DNA from: Pseudomonadota bacterium
GTDB lineage: Bacteria; Pseudomonadota; Alphaproteobacteria; Sphingomonadales; Sphingomonadaceae
Direction of reading: 5' to 3'
Length of the DNA stretch: 32,975 bases
NCBI GenBank assembly: GCA_029781465.1
Contig: JAKOWQ010000185.1
Span: 1-32,975, forward strand
A program made the position numbers and the translations under genes. The notes under the pieces were generated by a model that was not told where the DNA came from, ran no database searches, and worked only from the letters and a program-made list of their open reading frames with translations. Positions 19,376-28,096 of this stretch are shown piece by piece; position 1 is the first letter of the stretch; every line of letters begins with the position of its first letter.

Positions 19376-22288
19376 ATGCGCCGTCTTGTTGCCGCCTGCA
19401 TCGCCGCTTCCGCGCTATCCGCCTGCGCATCCCCCCATACCGCGGCGCCCTCCGCGGTGGCGGCGGCGGCACCCGCGGTCGCCGCCACGCCGGCTCCCCA
19501 GCCAGCACCGCTGGCCGATCTGGTGAAGGCCGTCGACATCCCCTATGACATGTTCACGCTCGGCAACGGCCTGACCGTGATCGTTCACACCGATCGCAAG
19601 GCGCCGATCGTCGGGGTCACCACCTATTATCGGGTCGGTTCCAAGAGCGAACCCAAAGGCCGCACCGGCTTTGCCCACCTGTTCGAGCACCTGATGTTCG
19701 GCGGCAGCGAGAACGTGCCCAACTTCGACATCCCGCTGGAAGGCGCAGGGTCGACCCCGACCAACGGATCGACCTGGTACGATCGCACCAACTACGTCGA
19801 AACCGTGCCCACCGGCGCGCTCGATCTGGCACTCTTCATGGAAAGCGACCGGATGGGCCACCTGCTTGGCGCGGTCAGCCAGGACAAGCTCGACAAGCAG
19901 CGCGGGGTTGTCCAGAACGAGAAGCGCCAGGGCGATAACGATCCCTATGGCCTTGCCGACTACGCGATCACCGAGGGGTTGTTCCCGGTCGGCCATCCCT
20001 ATCGGCATTCGACCATCGGCTCGATGGCCGATCTTGACGCCGCGAGCCTGGCCGACGTGCGCAAGTGGTTTACCGACAACTATGCCCCCAACAACGTGGT
20101 GCTTGCGCTTTCGGGCGATATCGATGCCGCCACCGCCCGGCCGATGGTCGAAAAGTGGTTCGGATCGATCCCGCGCGGCCCCGACGTGGCGAAGCAGGAC
20201 GCGGGGCCGGTTACCCTGCCCGCCCCGCTGCGGCGCGACATGGCCGATCAGGTGCCGGTGGTGCAGGTCAACCGGATCTGGAGCGGCCCCGGGCTCAACG
20301 ATCCCGATGCCGCCGCACTCGATATGGGGATGCGGGTGCTGGGCGGGCTGGCCTCGTCGCGGCTCGACAACGAACTGGTGCGCGGTCAGCAGATCGCGGT
20401 TTCGGTTTCCGCCTCGGCCCAGCTCTATGAGCAGGTCTCGATCCTGCAGGTGACGATGGAGATCAAGCCGGGGGTCGATCGCGCCACGGCCGAGGCCGCG
20501 CTCGATGCGGTGATCGCGCGCTTTCTGGCCGATGGCCCGAGCGAGGACGAGCTGCGCCGGGCCGCGACCTCCACCGTCGCCCAGCAGATCGGAGCGCTCG
20601 AGCAGGTCGGCGGGTTTTCCGGCAAGGGCGCGCAGCTGGCCGAGGGGCAGCTCTATTCGGGCAATCCCGCCCAGTTCAAGGCCGATCTGGCGCGGATCGC
20701 GGCGCTGACCCCGGGCGAGGTGCGCACGGCGATGCAGCACTGGCTTTCGCGCCCGGTCTATGCCCTGGCCGTGGTGCCCGGAACCCGCACCGACAAGGGC
20801 GAGGCGATGGGCGGCTGGGGTGATGAAGCGGCCGCCGCCGCACCGCGCCGCGATGCCCGCAAGAAACCGCCCCGGCTGGAGCAGGGCCCCGCCCGGACCG
20901 CGCCGCCGGTCGCCCCGGTCGGCGATCTGGCGTTCCCGGCAATCGAGCGCACCACGCTTTCCAACGGCATCCCGGTGGCGCTGGCCCGGCGCGGCGCGGT
21001 GCCCACGGTGCTGGTCAGCCTGTCGTTCGATGCGGGCAATGCGGCGGATTCGCTCGATAGTCCCGGCACCCAGTCGCTGATGCTCGCCGCGCTCGACGAA
21101 GGCACCGCGACCCGCGATGCCACCGCCATCGCCGAGGAGAAGGAGCGGCTTGGCGCGCAGATCTGGAGCGGCGCGGGGCTCGACGATTCGACCGTGACGC
21201 TCTCTGCGCTCAGCGCCAATCTCGCCCCGTCGCTGGCACTGCTGGCCGATGTGGTGCGCAGCCCTGCATTCCGCGAGGCTGACGTCGTGCGGGTGCGCGA
21301 TCAACGCCTGGCCGATCTGTCGCAGGCCCTGGCCAGTCCGCGCGCGCTTGCCAGCCGCAGCCTGGCGCCGATCCTGTTCGGCAAGGACCATCCCTATGGT
21401 CTGCCGGGCGATGGAATGGGCGATCCCACCAGCGTCGCCGCGCTCGATCCCGCCGCGTTGAAAGCCGCGCACCAGCGCTGGCTGCGGCCCGACAACCTGC
21501 AGATCACCGTGGTCGGCGATATCGCGATGGAACAGTTGCGGCCAATGCTTGAGGCGGCTTTCGGTGGCTGGAGCGCCCCCGCCACTCCCGTGCCGGTGAA
21601 ACGGCTCGAAGCCCGCCCCCCCGCTCCGGTCGAGCGGATCGTGCTGATCGACCGGCCCAATTCACCCCAATCGGTTATCGTTGCCGGACGGGTGCTGCCG
21701 ATGATCGGGGGGACGCCGGGGATGGAAGCGCTCGATCTTGCCAACGAGGTGCTGGGCAACGGCTTTCTCTCGCGCCTCAACATGGATCTGCGCGAGGACA
21801 AGGGCTGGTCTTATGGGGTGCGCTCATCGGTTGCCAGCCCCAGGGGATCGCGCAGCCTGGTGCTGACCGCGCCGGTCCAGGCCGACCGTACCGGCGATGC
21901 CATCGCCCTGATCCGCAAGGACATGGCTGATTTTCCCGCCCGGCGCGGGGTCGATCCGATCGAGCTTGGGCGGGTGACCGATGGCAACATCCGCGCCTTG
22001 CCCAACCGCTTCGAGACCAACGCACAGGTGCTCGGCGCAATCCTGACCAACCGGCGGTTGGGACGCTCCGATGACTATTACGCCTCGCTTGCCGCGCGCT
22101 ATCGCGCGATCGACGCCGCCGCGATCGACGCCGCCGCGCAGGCCTATCTTCAGCCACAGGGTATGGTCTTCGTGGTGGTGGGCGACCGCAAACTGGTCGA
22201 GCCGCAACTCAAAGCGCTCGGCCTGCCGCTCGAAGTGCTCGACGCGCCGAGCGCGGCGGTTGACAGCGAAGCCGACAGCGGCGAGTGA
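19376..22288 (+). CDS. M16-family metallopeptidase, predicted lipoprotein
   Basis: This is a 970-residue zinc peptidase of the M16 family. The signal peptide carries a lipobox LSAC (14-17), so the mature protein should be lipid-anchored at C17, in the outer or inner membrane facing the periplasm. An alanine/proline-rich linker follows. The first M16 module begins near residue 50 and holds the zinc motif HLFEH (101-105) with the second-site glutamate in QRGVVQNEKR. A second module from about 520 lacks HxxEH, as in other two-module M16 proteins. The start at 19376 is backed by GGAG eight bases upstream and the lipobox position. It diverges from the other M16 gene. An exact 15-base duplication near the 3' end gives a repeated AIDAA. 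The pair could act on overlapping periplasmic peptides. Confidence 0.93.
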   Translation: MRRLVAACIAASALSACASPHTAAPSAVAAAAPAVAATPAPQPAPLADLVKAVDIPYDMFTLGNGLTVIVHTDRKAPIVGVTTYYRVGSKSEPKGRTGFAHLFEHLMFGGSENVPNFDIPLEGAGSTPTNGSTWYDRTNYVETVPTGALDLALFMESDRMGHLLGAVSQDKLDKQRGVVQNEKRQGDNDPYGLADYAITEGLFPVGHPYRHSTIGSMADLDAASLADVRKWFTDNYAPNNVVLALSGDIDAATARPMVEKWFGSIPRGPDVAKQDAGPVTLPAPLRRDMADQVPVVQVNRIWSGPGLNDPDAAALDMGMRVLGGLASSRLDNELVRGQQIAVSVSASAQLYEQVSILQVTMEIKPGVDRATAEAALDAVIARFLADGPSEDELRRAATSTVAQQIGALEQVGGFSGKGAQLAEGQLYSGNPAQFKADLARIAALTPGEVRTAMQHWLSRPVYALAVVPGTRTDKGEAMGGWGDEAAAAAPRRDARKKPPRLEQGPARTAPPVAPVGDLAFPAIERTTLSNGIPVALARRGAVPTVLVSLSFDAGNAADSLDSPGTQSLMLAALDEGTATRDATAIAEEKERLGAQIWSGAGLDDSTVTLSALSANLAPSLALLADVVRSPAFREADVVRVRDQRLADLSQALASPRALASRSLAPILFGKDHPYGLPGDGMGDPTSVAALDPAALKAAHQRWLRPDNLQITVVGDIAMEQLRPMLEAAFGGWSAPATPVPVKRLEARPPAPVERIVLIDRPNSPQSVIVAGRVLPMIGGTPGMEALDLANEVLGNGFLSRLNMDLREDKGWSYGVRSSVASPRGSRSLVLTAPVQADRTGDAIALIRKDMADFPARRGVDPIELGRVTDGNIRALPNRFETNAQVLGAILTNRRLGRSDDYYASLAARYRAIDAAAIDAAAQAYLQPQGMVFVVVGDRKLVEPQLKALGLPLEVLDAPSAAVDSEADSGE
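22106..22135 (+). repeat. 15-base tandem duplication within M16 gene
   Basis: The 15-base unit GCGATCGACGCCGCC occurs twice in direct succession (22106-22120 and 22121-22135). It encodes AIDAA twice in a helical segment near the C-terminus. The frame is kept. It is a likely slippage duplication without functional meaning. Confidence 0.85.
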
Positions 22289-22337
22289 TAGGTTACTTAC
22301 CCCCCTGTAAGTTGGAACGATTCTAGGGAGATTAGCG

Positions 22338-22637
22338 ATGTCCATTTCCGGCACTTACGACTGCGTCAGCAAGACCCCGATGGGGGATCAGAAGAGCCAG
22401 TTCACCATCGCGGTGGATGGCGATACCTTCACCGGCAAGAACGCCGGGGCGATGGGTTCGATGGATCTCGAAAACGGCAAGGTTGACGGCAACAAGCTGA
22501 CCTGGACCATGAACATGACCGTGCCGATGCCGATGAAGCTCGAAGGCGAAGCCACTGTCGACGGCGATACCATTACCGGCTCGATCAAGGCCGGCGCTTT
22601 CGGGAGCTTCCCGATGACCGGCACCAAGGTCGGCTGA
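22338..22637 (+). CDS. Small beta-rich protein with internal repeat
   Basis: This 99-residue protein has no signal peptide or membrane segment, and I cannot name a family. It is predicted to be almost all beta-strand. Two near-identical motifs, VDGDTFTG (26-33) and VDGDTITG (74-81), are each followed by a K-x-G-A-x-G-S/M pattern, which suggests a duplicated strand-turn unit and a small lipocalin-like or beta-sandwich fold. The middle is methionine-rich (TMNMTVPMPMKLEG). GGGAGA lies ten bases upstream of the start. It follows the lipoprotein M16 gene on the same strand with a 49-base gap and ends at a strong hairpin terminator. It could be co-transcribed with the peptidase. Its function is unknown. 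Confidence 0.8.
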   Translation: MSISGTYDCVSKTPMGDQKSQFTIAVDGDTFTGKNAGAMGSMDLENGKVDGNKLTWTMNMTVPMPMKLEGEATVDGDTITGSIKAGAFGSFPMTGTKVG

Positions 22638-22660
22638 AGTCGCACCGCGATACAAACAGC

Positions 22661-22696
22661 AAGGGCGCCGGAAGCGATTCCGGCGCCCTTTGGTTT
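22661..22696. terminator. Bidirectional terminator between convergent genes
   Basis: A perfect 13-bp stem (22661-22673 with 22678-22690) is closed by a GCGA tetraloop. The plus strand continues TGGTTT and the minus strand GCTGTTTGT, so T-tracts are weak on both sides. The position between two convergent stops (22637 and 22712) supports a shared terminator. Confidence 0.8.
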
Positions 22697-22711
22697 GGCC
22701 TGCGGTTCGGT

Positions 22712-23308
22712 TCAGTAGTGCGCGCTGGCCATGATCGCCTCGGCCTTGGCCCGATTCTGCTCATAGAAGTGGGTCGCTGGCGCGGTATAGCTGATAAGGT
22801 ACAGCACGCCCCCCGAGAGTGATCCGATCGCCATGCCGCGGCGCTTGAGCGGGCTGCCCTCGACCGCGTATTCGTAGTTGAACTTCACTGCATCACGCTC
22901 GCCCATCTTGGCCGGCTCAACCCCGGTAACGGTGAACAGCGAAGTGTTGAGCGCGATCCGGTTGGAGCTTTCGAAAAATTCCGGGATGTCGGTCAGCGTC
23001 ATGCCCTTGGTGAGGGTTGGCAAAGGCCGGTTCTTCTTGTCGGCATCACGGTATAGCGTTTCGCCCACGATCAGGCCGGAAACGAAATAGACCTCGTTGA
23101 GCCCGGTTCCGTCGAGCGTCCACACCTCGCCCTTCTTGATCGGGCGTACCGACCAGCGGTTCCAGTCGGCATCGGGAGTGACGGTGAGAGTGCCCTTGGC
23201 CACAGCAATCGGCTTGGCATGGGGAACCAGTTTCCAACCGGCCAGCGCCGGGGCGGCAGGCAGGCTTGCCAGGACCAGCGCGGCAAGCAACAGATTACGC
23301 TTCTTCAT
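22712..23308 (-). CDS. Exported protein of unknown function
   Basis: This is a 198-residue protein with a clear signal peptide (KKR, hydrophobic core, ALAG near residue 24). The mature part has alternating beta-strands (VTPDADWNRWSVRP, EVWTLDGTGLNEVYFVSGL) and a C-terminal helix. I do not recognise a named domain. The start overlaps the stop of the M48 peptidase by four bases (ATGA), with AGGAGA upstream, so the two are translationally coupled. The coupling argues for a joint role in the periplasm or outer membrane, perhaps as a substrate, cofactor or lipoprotein-quality partner of the peptidase. This is inferred from position only. Confidence 0.8.
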   Translation of the reverse strand: MKKRNLLLAALVLASLPAAPALAGWKLVPHAKPIAVAKGTLTVTPDADWNRWSVRPIKKGEVWTLDGTGLNEVYFVSGLIVGETLYRDADKKNRPLPTLTKGMTLTDIPEFFESSNRIALNTSLFTVTGVEPAKMGERDAVKFNYEYAVEGSPLKRRGMAIGSLSGGVLYLISYTAPATHFYEQNRAKAEAIMASAHY

Positions 23309-24504
23309 CGGGTTTCTCCTGCCATCATTGCAATCATCGCCTTGTCCACCGCGTCAGGGGATCGGCGAAGGTATTCGTTGAGATCGGTCTTGCCGTCTTC
23401 GGGGCGCTCCAGCTTGAGCCGCGCCAGCCCGCGACCGCGCCACAGTTCGGGCAGTTCGCCCCCAGCCTCGATTCCCTGGGAATAGAATTTCTCGGCATCG
23501 GCGATGTCGTTGCCCAACGCGCGGCGGCGGTAGAGTTCGCCGCGGGCATAGAGCAGCCACGGGCTCCAGCCCTGCTGCGCCAGCGCGGCCAGCAGATAGT
23601 CGCTCGCGCCCAGATCGTTGCGCTTGAGCTGATCGTCGAAGAACACCGGCCACCAGTGCCCCATCGCCGCGCTGTAGCTGTCAAGCCCGGTGGCCCCGGC
23701 AACACCGGGATTGGCCGTGGCCATTTGCGCCAGATTGGTCACCCGTTCGGCGGTGGGCGGGTGGGTCGCGAAGATCCCGCCGTTCTTGTCCTTGCGCGAT
23801 TTGGTGTTGCGCACCGCAGCGGTGGCATCCATCTCGGCGCGCAGCTGTTCCCACACTTTCGATGCCTCGCGGGTATCGTATCCCGCTGCCGCCATCAGTG
23901 CCAGACCGCCGCTGTCGGCCTCACGCTCCATGTCGCGCGAATAGCTGAACAGCGACGCCGCCATAGAGAACGAGGCGATCAGCCCGATCCCGGTAAAGGC
24001 CAGCCAGGCTGCCGCGGCGGATTTTTCCTTGACCTGCCGGAACATCCTTAGCCCGTGGTGGCCCGCGAAATGGGTGTATTCGTGCCCCAGCACCGCAGCG
24101 AGCTGGGCTTCGTTCTGGGTGCGCAGCAGCAGGCCCGAATAGACCACCATCGCCCCGTTGACCGCCATCGAGGCGTTGAAGTCGGGTGTGCGCACGATGT
24201 AGAGCCGGATACTGGTGCACTTGCCCTGCCCGACCAGGTTGCACAGCACCTTGCGGACATAGGCGTTGAGCGCCGGATCACGGATCACCTGCTGCGAGGC
24301 CTTGAGCTGGCGCTCACCCTCTTCGGTGTCCATCCACAGCCCGCGCTCGTCCTTGTCGACCGGCTTGTAGGTTTCCTCCTCGGCCACGGGCAGCGCTGCG
24401 GGCTGGGCCGCCGCTTCCTGCGCGCGCGCGGTCTCCACCAGCACCGGCTGGATTACCAGCAGTGCTGCCAGCACGATACGCAGGGAGCGGGCCAGCAGGG
24501 CCAC
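23305..24504 (-). CDS. Exported M48-family zinc metallopeptidase
   Basis: This 399-residue peptidase has a signal peptide (to about residue 28, ARAQ). The zinc motif HEYTH is at 141-145 and the third ligand glutamate is in EREAD (E195). A hydrophobic stretch between them (about 165-186) could be membrane-associated. The C-terminal third is helical and resembles TPR repeats, as in periplasmic M48 proteins of the BepA/LoiP type that survey outer-membrane assembly. The start codon is GTG with AGGAT upstream. It is the middle gene of a three-gene minus-strand operon, 20 bases after the preceding stop and overlapping the next start. I infer a role in envelope quality control. Confidence 0.9.
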   Translation of the reverse strand: MALLARSLRIVLAALLVIQPVLVETARAQEAAAQPAALPVAEEETYKPVDKDERGLWMDTEEGERQLKASQQVIRDPALNAYVRKVLCNLVGQGKCTSIRLYIVRTPDFNASMAVNGAMVVYSGLLLRTQNEAQLAAVLGHEYTHFAGHHGLRMFRQVKEKSAAAAWLAFTGIGLIASFSMAASLFSYSRDMEREADSGGLALMAAAGYDTREASKVWEQLRAEMDATAAVRNTKSRKDKNGGIFATHPPTAERVTNLAQMATANPGVAGATGLDSYSAAMGHWWPVFFDDQLKRNDLGASDYLLAALAQQGWSPWLLYARGELYRRRALGNDIADAEKFYSQGIEAGGELPELWRGRGLARLKLERPEDGKTDLNEYLRRSPDAVDKAMIAMMAGETR

Positions 24505-24524
24505 TTGGCCGATCCTGTCTGGCT

Positions 24525-25301
24525 TCAGGGCTGAACCGCGGTGGGCTGCACCGGCGGCTTGGGAAAGCCGGCGAGCAACTGGGAGACGCGCTTTTGAGCG
24601 CCCTCGGCATCGCGCGGATCGCCGCCCATCGCCAGGTCGGTGTTGAACCAGACCACGTCGCCGGTCTTGAGGTCGATCATCGCGGCATAGCCGATATGGA
24701 CCCCGGCCGGGACATAGGCCCCGAACAGCCCGGCCATCAGCAGCTGCGCCACCTTGCGCCCTGCATCGCCGTAGGAATCGTGGGTGAAGAAGAACAGGGC
24801 ATAGTCACCCCCGGTCACCTCGCGCAGCCGATCGGTCTGCGCCCCAAGCGACCAGTCGATCCGGTACTGCTTTTTGGCATTTGGATCGGTGCTGGCAACC
24901 AGCTTGGTCGGCAGCCTGTCGCCCATGGTCACATGCTGGAACATGGCCCCGGCGACGGCCTCGAACAGGCCGCGGTTCTCATTGACCACATCGGCCTGTT
25001 CGCCCTCGAATTCACCCAGAAACGTCAGGTTTGCCTCACGCATCTGGGGCGAGGATTCCATTGCGGTCTGGATGTTGGTGCGCGCCGCTGCGGTCCAGTC
25101 GGCATTGGGTTCATCGAGCCCGCCGACCCGGAGCGATCCGACGCGAACATCGGGGCGAAACACCACGATCTTGATCGGCTGGCCTTGCGGATAGGCAAAG
25201 CCGTCACGCTGAACCGATCCGGCCACGGCGGGCGCAGCCCCTGCAATCAGGCACACGGCAACGATCGCGCCACTAACGGCACGCAACAGATTTCTGATCA
25301 A
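24525..25301 (-). CDS. Exported protein of unknown function, first gene of M48 operon
   Basis: This protein is about 258 residues long with a signal peptide ending at AVAG. The mature part has strand-helix alternation (IKIVVFRPDVRVGSLRVGG, YALFFFTHDSYGDAG, GYAAMIDLKTGDVVWFN) that suggests a compact alpha/beta periplasmic domain. The segment ending in TGDVVWFNTDL resembles CsgG/TolB-N-like lipoprotein domains only loosely, so I leave it unnamed. The start is unclear. TTG 25301 has a GGGGG stretch about six bases upstream and gives MIRNLLRAV; GTG 25319 is the longer choice. It is the first gene of the operon with the M48 peptidase and the 198-residue exported protein. Confidence 0.75.
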   Translation of the reverse strand: MIRNLLRAVSGAIVAVCLIAGAAPAVAGSVQRDGFAYPQGQPIKIVVFRPDVRVGSLRVGGLDEPNADWTAAARTNIQTAMESSPQMREANLTFLGEFEGEQADVVNENRGLFEAVAGAMFQHVTMGDRLPTKLVASTDPNAKKQYRIDWSLGAQTDRLREVTGGDYALFFFTHDSYGDAGRKVAQLLMAGLFGAYVPAGVHIGYAAMIDLKTGDVVWFNTDLAMGGDPRDAEGAQKRVSQLLAGFPKPPVQPTAVQP

Positions 25302-25353
25302 GGCAGCCCCCAAAATCACAGCGATAGACGCAGGATTAGCGCAGCCTAAACGC

Positions 25354-25381
25354 TTCGCAAGTGGGTATTTTCGCTTGCGAA
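25354..25381. repeat. Inverted repeat between gatB and the M48 operon
   Basis: A perfect 8-bp inverted repeat, TTCGCAAG (25354-25361) and CTTGCGAA (25374-25381), has a 12-base loop. It lies nine bases after the gatB stop and upstream of the M48 operon. It could help end the gatB transcript, although no T-tract follows on the minus strand, or it could be an operator for the operon. Confidence 0.45.
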
Positions 25382-25389
25382 AAAAACGC

Positions 25390-26886
25390 TCAGCCGAGCC
25401 TGCTCTTGAGCACCTGGTTGACCAGTTGCGGGTTGCCCTTGCCCTGCATCGCCTTCATCGCCTGGCCAACGAAGAAGCCGAACAGCGCCTCCTTGCCGGC
25501 CTTGTATTCGGCGACCTTGTCGGCATTGGCGGCAAGCACCTGATCGACCGCCGCCTCGATCGCGCCGGTATCGGTTGTCTGCTTGAGGCCTTCGCGCTCG
25601 ACGATCGCCGCCGCGCCATCGCCGCTCTCAAGCATCTTTTCGAGCACCTGCTTGGCGATCGAGCCCGAGATCGTGCCATCGGCAACCAGCGCCAGCAGTT
25701 CCGCACCGTCCTCGGGGCTGACCGGGCTGTCATCGAGGCCCTTGCCCAGCTTGTTGAGCGCGCCGAACAGTTCGGAAATCAGCCAGTTCGATGCTTGCTT
25801 GGCAACCTCCGCCTCGCCCTTGCCGGCCTTGGCGGCGGTGGCGGTCAGCAGCGCCTCAAACCAGCGCGCGGTTTCGACCTCGGCGGTCAGAACGCCCGCG
25901 TTGTAGGGCGAAAGCCCCAGCGCACCTTCATAGCGGTGGCGCTTGGCGTCGGGCAGTTCGGGCAGGCTGGCGCGGCACTTCTCGACGAAGGCGTCGTCCA
26001 GCTCCAGCGGGAGCAGGTCGGGGTCGGGGAAATAGCGGTAATCGTGCGCGTCTTCCTTGGAGCGCATCGAACGGGTCTCGTTCTTGTCCGGATCGTAAAG
26101 CCGGGTTTCCTGAACCACCGCGCCGCCATCCTCGATCAGATCGACCTGGCGGCGCGCCTCGCTTTCGACCACGGCCATGACGAAGCGCACCGAGTTGACG
26201 TTCTTGGTCTCGGTCCGGGTGCCGAACGGCTCGCCCGGGCGGCGCACCGAAACGTTGACGTCGGCCCGCATCGAACCCTGGTCCATGTTGCCATCGCACG
26301 AGCCGACATAGCGCAGGATCGTGCGCAGCTTGGCGAGGTAGGCTCCGGCCTCGGCCGGCGAGCGCATGTCCGGGCGGCTGACGATCTCCATCAACGCCAC
26401 GCCCGAACGGTTGAGATCGACATAGGACATGGTCGGGTGCTGATCGTGCATCAGCTTGCCCGCGTCCTGCTCGACATGGATGCGTTCGATCCCGATCGTC
26501 TTGGTGCTGCCTTCCGGGTCCTTGGGATCGAGCACCACCTCGAGGCTGCCCTCGCCCACCAGCGGGTGATAGAGCTGGCTGATCTGATAACCCTGCGGCA
26601 GATCGGCGTAGAAGTAGTTCTTGCGGTCGAACCGGCTCCATTTGTTGATCTGCGCGTTGATCGCCAGCCCCGTGCGCACCGCCTGGCGGATGCATTCGCG
26701 GTTGGGCACCGGCAGCATGCCCGGCATGGCCGCATCGACCAGGCTGACCTGGGTATTCGGCTCGGCCCCGAAGGCGGTGGCTGCGCCCGAGAACAGCTTC
26801 GAGTTCGAGGTTACCTGCGCGTGGACCTCAAGGCCGATCACGACCTCCCATTCGCCCGTTGCGCCGTGGATGCGATAGTTGCTCAT
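25390..26886 (-). CDS. gatB: Asp-tRNA(Asn)/Glu-tRNA(Gln) amidotransferase subunit B
   Basis: GatB is the kinase/tRNA-binding subunit of the GatCAB complex, which converts Glu-tRNA(Gln) and Asp-tRNA(Asn) to the amidated forms with ammonia from GatA. The 498 residues match the full family length. The N-terminal cradle domain starts WEVVIGLEVHAQ, followed by the conserved KNYFYADLPQGYQISQ and SRPDMRSP segments. The helical and YqeY-like tail domain ends with KGNPQLVNQVLK. No strong ribosome binding site precedes ATG 26886. It is separated from gatA by an acyltransferase gene, with 49 bases between the acyltransferase stop and the gatB start. It is essential in bacteria without GlnRS. Confidence 0.98.
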   Translation of the reverse strand: MSNYRIHGATGEWEVVIGLEVHAQVTSNSKLFSGAATAFGAEPNTQVSLVDAAMPGMLPVPNRECIRQAVRTGLAINAQINKWSRFDRKNYFYADLPQGYQISQLYHPLVGEGSLEVVLDPKDPEGSTKTIGIERIHVEQDAGKLMHDQHPTMSYVDLNRSGVALMEIVSRPDMRSPAEAGAYLAKLRTILRYVGSCDGNMDQGSMRADVNVSVRRPGEPFGTRTETKNVNSVRFVMAVVESEARRQVDLIEDGGAVVQETRLYDPDKNETRSMRSKEDAHDYRYFPDPDLLPLELDDAFVEKCRASLPELPDAKRHRYEGALGLSPYNAGVLTAEVETARWFEALLTATAAKAGKGEAEVAKQASNWLISELFGALNKLGKGLDDSPVSPEDGAELLALVADGTISGSIAKQVLEKMLESGDGAAAIVEREGLKQTTDTGAIEAAVDQVLAANADKVAEYKAGKEALFGFFVGQAMKAMQGKGNPQLVNQVLKSRLG

Positions 26887-26935
26887 GGGCCAAGCCGATA
26901 GGGCCAGGGCGGGTCTGTGAAAAGGGGGAAATCGG

Positions 26936-28096
26936 CTAACCGACCCGCGGCGCGATCCGGCGCGACCAATCCCGTGCGGGTTTTTCGATCAGGCGGTGGC
27001 CGGCCCAGGCCGCAGCCAGCGCGCAGGCCAGCGCAATCAGCGCCGCCCCATCGGCCAGCAGGCCGTATCCCGCGCCGATCGCCGGGCGGTTGTTACCCGC
27101 CACCGGGATGAAGGCATCGCCCCAACCGGCCAAGGTCGCGATCTGCCGCAGGCCGGTCATCGTCAGGCTCTCGACCAGCGGATGGACCATGTAGAGCGAA
27201 TAGGAAAGCAGCCCGCCCAGCATCAGCGGCCGGGTCAGCAGCAGGCCGGAAACACGCCCTCGTTCGGCCGCGAAGACCAGCACCGCCAGCGCGAACAGTC
27301 CGTCGCAGACGAGCATCGGGATGGTATCGTCGAAACCCGCAACCATCGTGAACACCCCAAGGCACAGCGCGATTTCAGCCAGCGTCATCACCGCGCGCGG
27401 CGCTGCCGCCAGCCGCCGTTCCAGGCGGCGCCAGGCCGCGAAGGTTCCCGCGCCCAGTCCGAACCCGCACAGCCCGCGCAGCAGCTTGTGATACAGCCCC
27501 ACCTGCTGTGGAAATTCCATCAGCGCTCCCGCGCCGAGGGCAAACACCACACCCGCCAGCCACCACCATCGGCCCAGCGCGCGCCAGCCGATCGCGGCAA
27601 GCGCATAGAGCACCATTTCCACCGCCACCGACCAGCTTTGCAGCGACCAGGCATACATCGCCGGAGTGTAAAGCGCCTGGAGCAGCAGGGCCTGGATCAG
27701 CAGCGCCGATACCGCGCGCTCCGGGGCAAAGGCCGTGCGCCCGGTCAGCCCGCTCCCGCCCTGCGCCAGCGCCAAAAGCTCGATCGCAAGATAGGCGATC
27801 AGGACCACGATGTGCATCGGCCAGATGCGCCCCACACGCAGCCACAGAAACCGCAGCGCGGGAAAGCCGCCGCGCAGCCGCTCGCCATAGGCGGCGGCAA
27901 TCACGAAGCCGGAAAGCACGAAGAAGAAATCGACGAACAGCCAGCCCGAACGGAAAAAAGCATGGCCGAAGACCGGCCCCTGGGCGTTGAGATGCTCGGC
28001 GGCAACCGCCAGCGCCGCCACTCCGCGCAGCGAATCGAGCGCCTCGAAGCGCGCCGCCCCGGCCGGATTTGCGCCAGGAGCGGCTGCTACCACCAC
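26936..28096 (-). CDS. Membrane acyltransferase (acyltransferase 3, OafA/YrhL-like)
   Basis: This integral-membrane protein of 386 residues transfers acyl groups, usually acetyl, to sugars of surface polysaccharides or lipids. It opens with the family signature RFEALDSLRGVAALAVAAEH (about 17-36), which contains the conserved arginine and catalytic-site histidine. FFFVLSGFVIAAAYGERL follows, then about ten hydrophobic helices and a C-terminal HRLIEKPARDW segment typical of this family. The likely start is GTG 28096 or 28093, overlapping the end of gatA by 7-10 bases. A purine-rich GGAGAG lies immediately upstream, too close to be ideal. It sits between gatA and gatB, an unusual position. The acceptor cannot be predicted. 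Confidence 0.92.
   Translation of the reverse strand: MVVAAAPGANPAGAARFEALDSLRGVAALAVAAEHLNAQGPVFGHAFFRSGWLFVDFFFVLSGFVIAAAYGERLRGGFPALRFLWLRVGRIWPMHIVVLIAYLAIELLALAQGGSGLTGRTAFAPERAVSALLIQALLLQALYTPAMYAWSLQSWSVAVEMVLYALAAIGWRALGRWWWLAGVVFALGAGALMEFPQQVGLYHKLLRGLCGFGLGAGTFAAWRRLERRLAAAPRAVMTLAEIALCLGVFTMVAGFDDTIPMLVCDGLFALAVLVFAAERGRVSGLLLTRPLMLGGLLSYSLYMVHPLVESLTMTGLRQIATLAGWGDAFIPVAGNNRPAIGAGYGLLADGAALIALACALAAAWAGHRLIEKPARDWSRRIAPRVG

Noticed and set aside
19131..19508. N-terminal extension of the periplasmic M16 peptidase
   Set aside because: The frame is open for another 126 codons, but that part is arginine/proline-rich without family similarity. It lies in the divergent promoter region, and the ATG at 19130 starts a clean signal peptide with a ribosome binding site.
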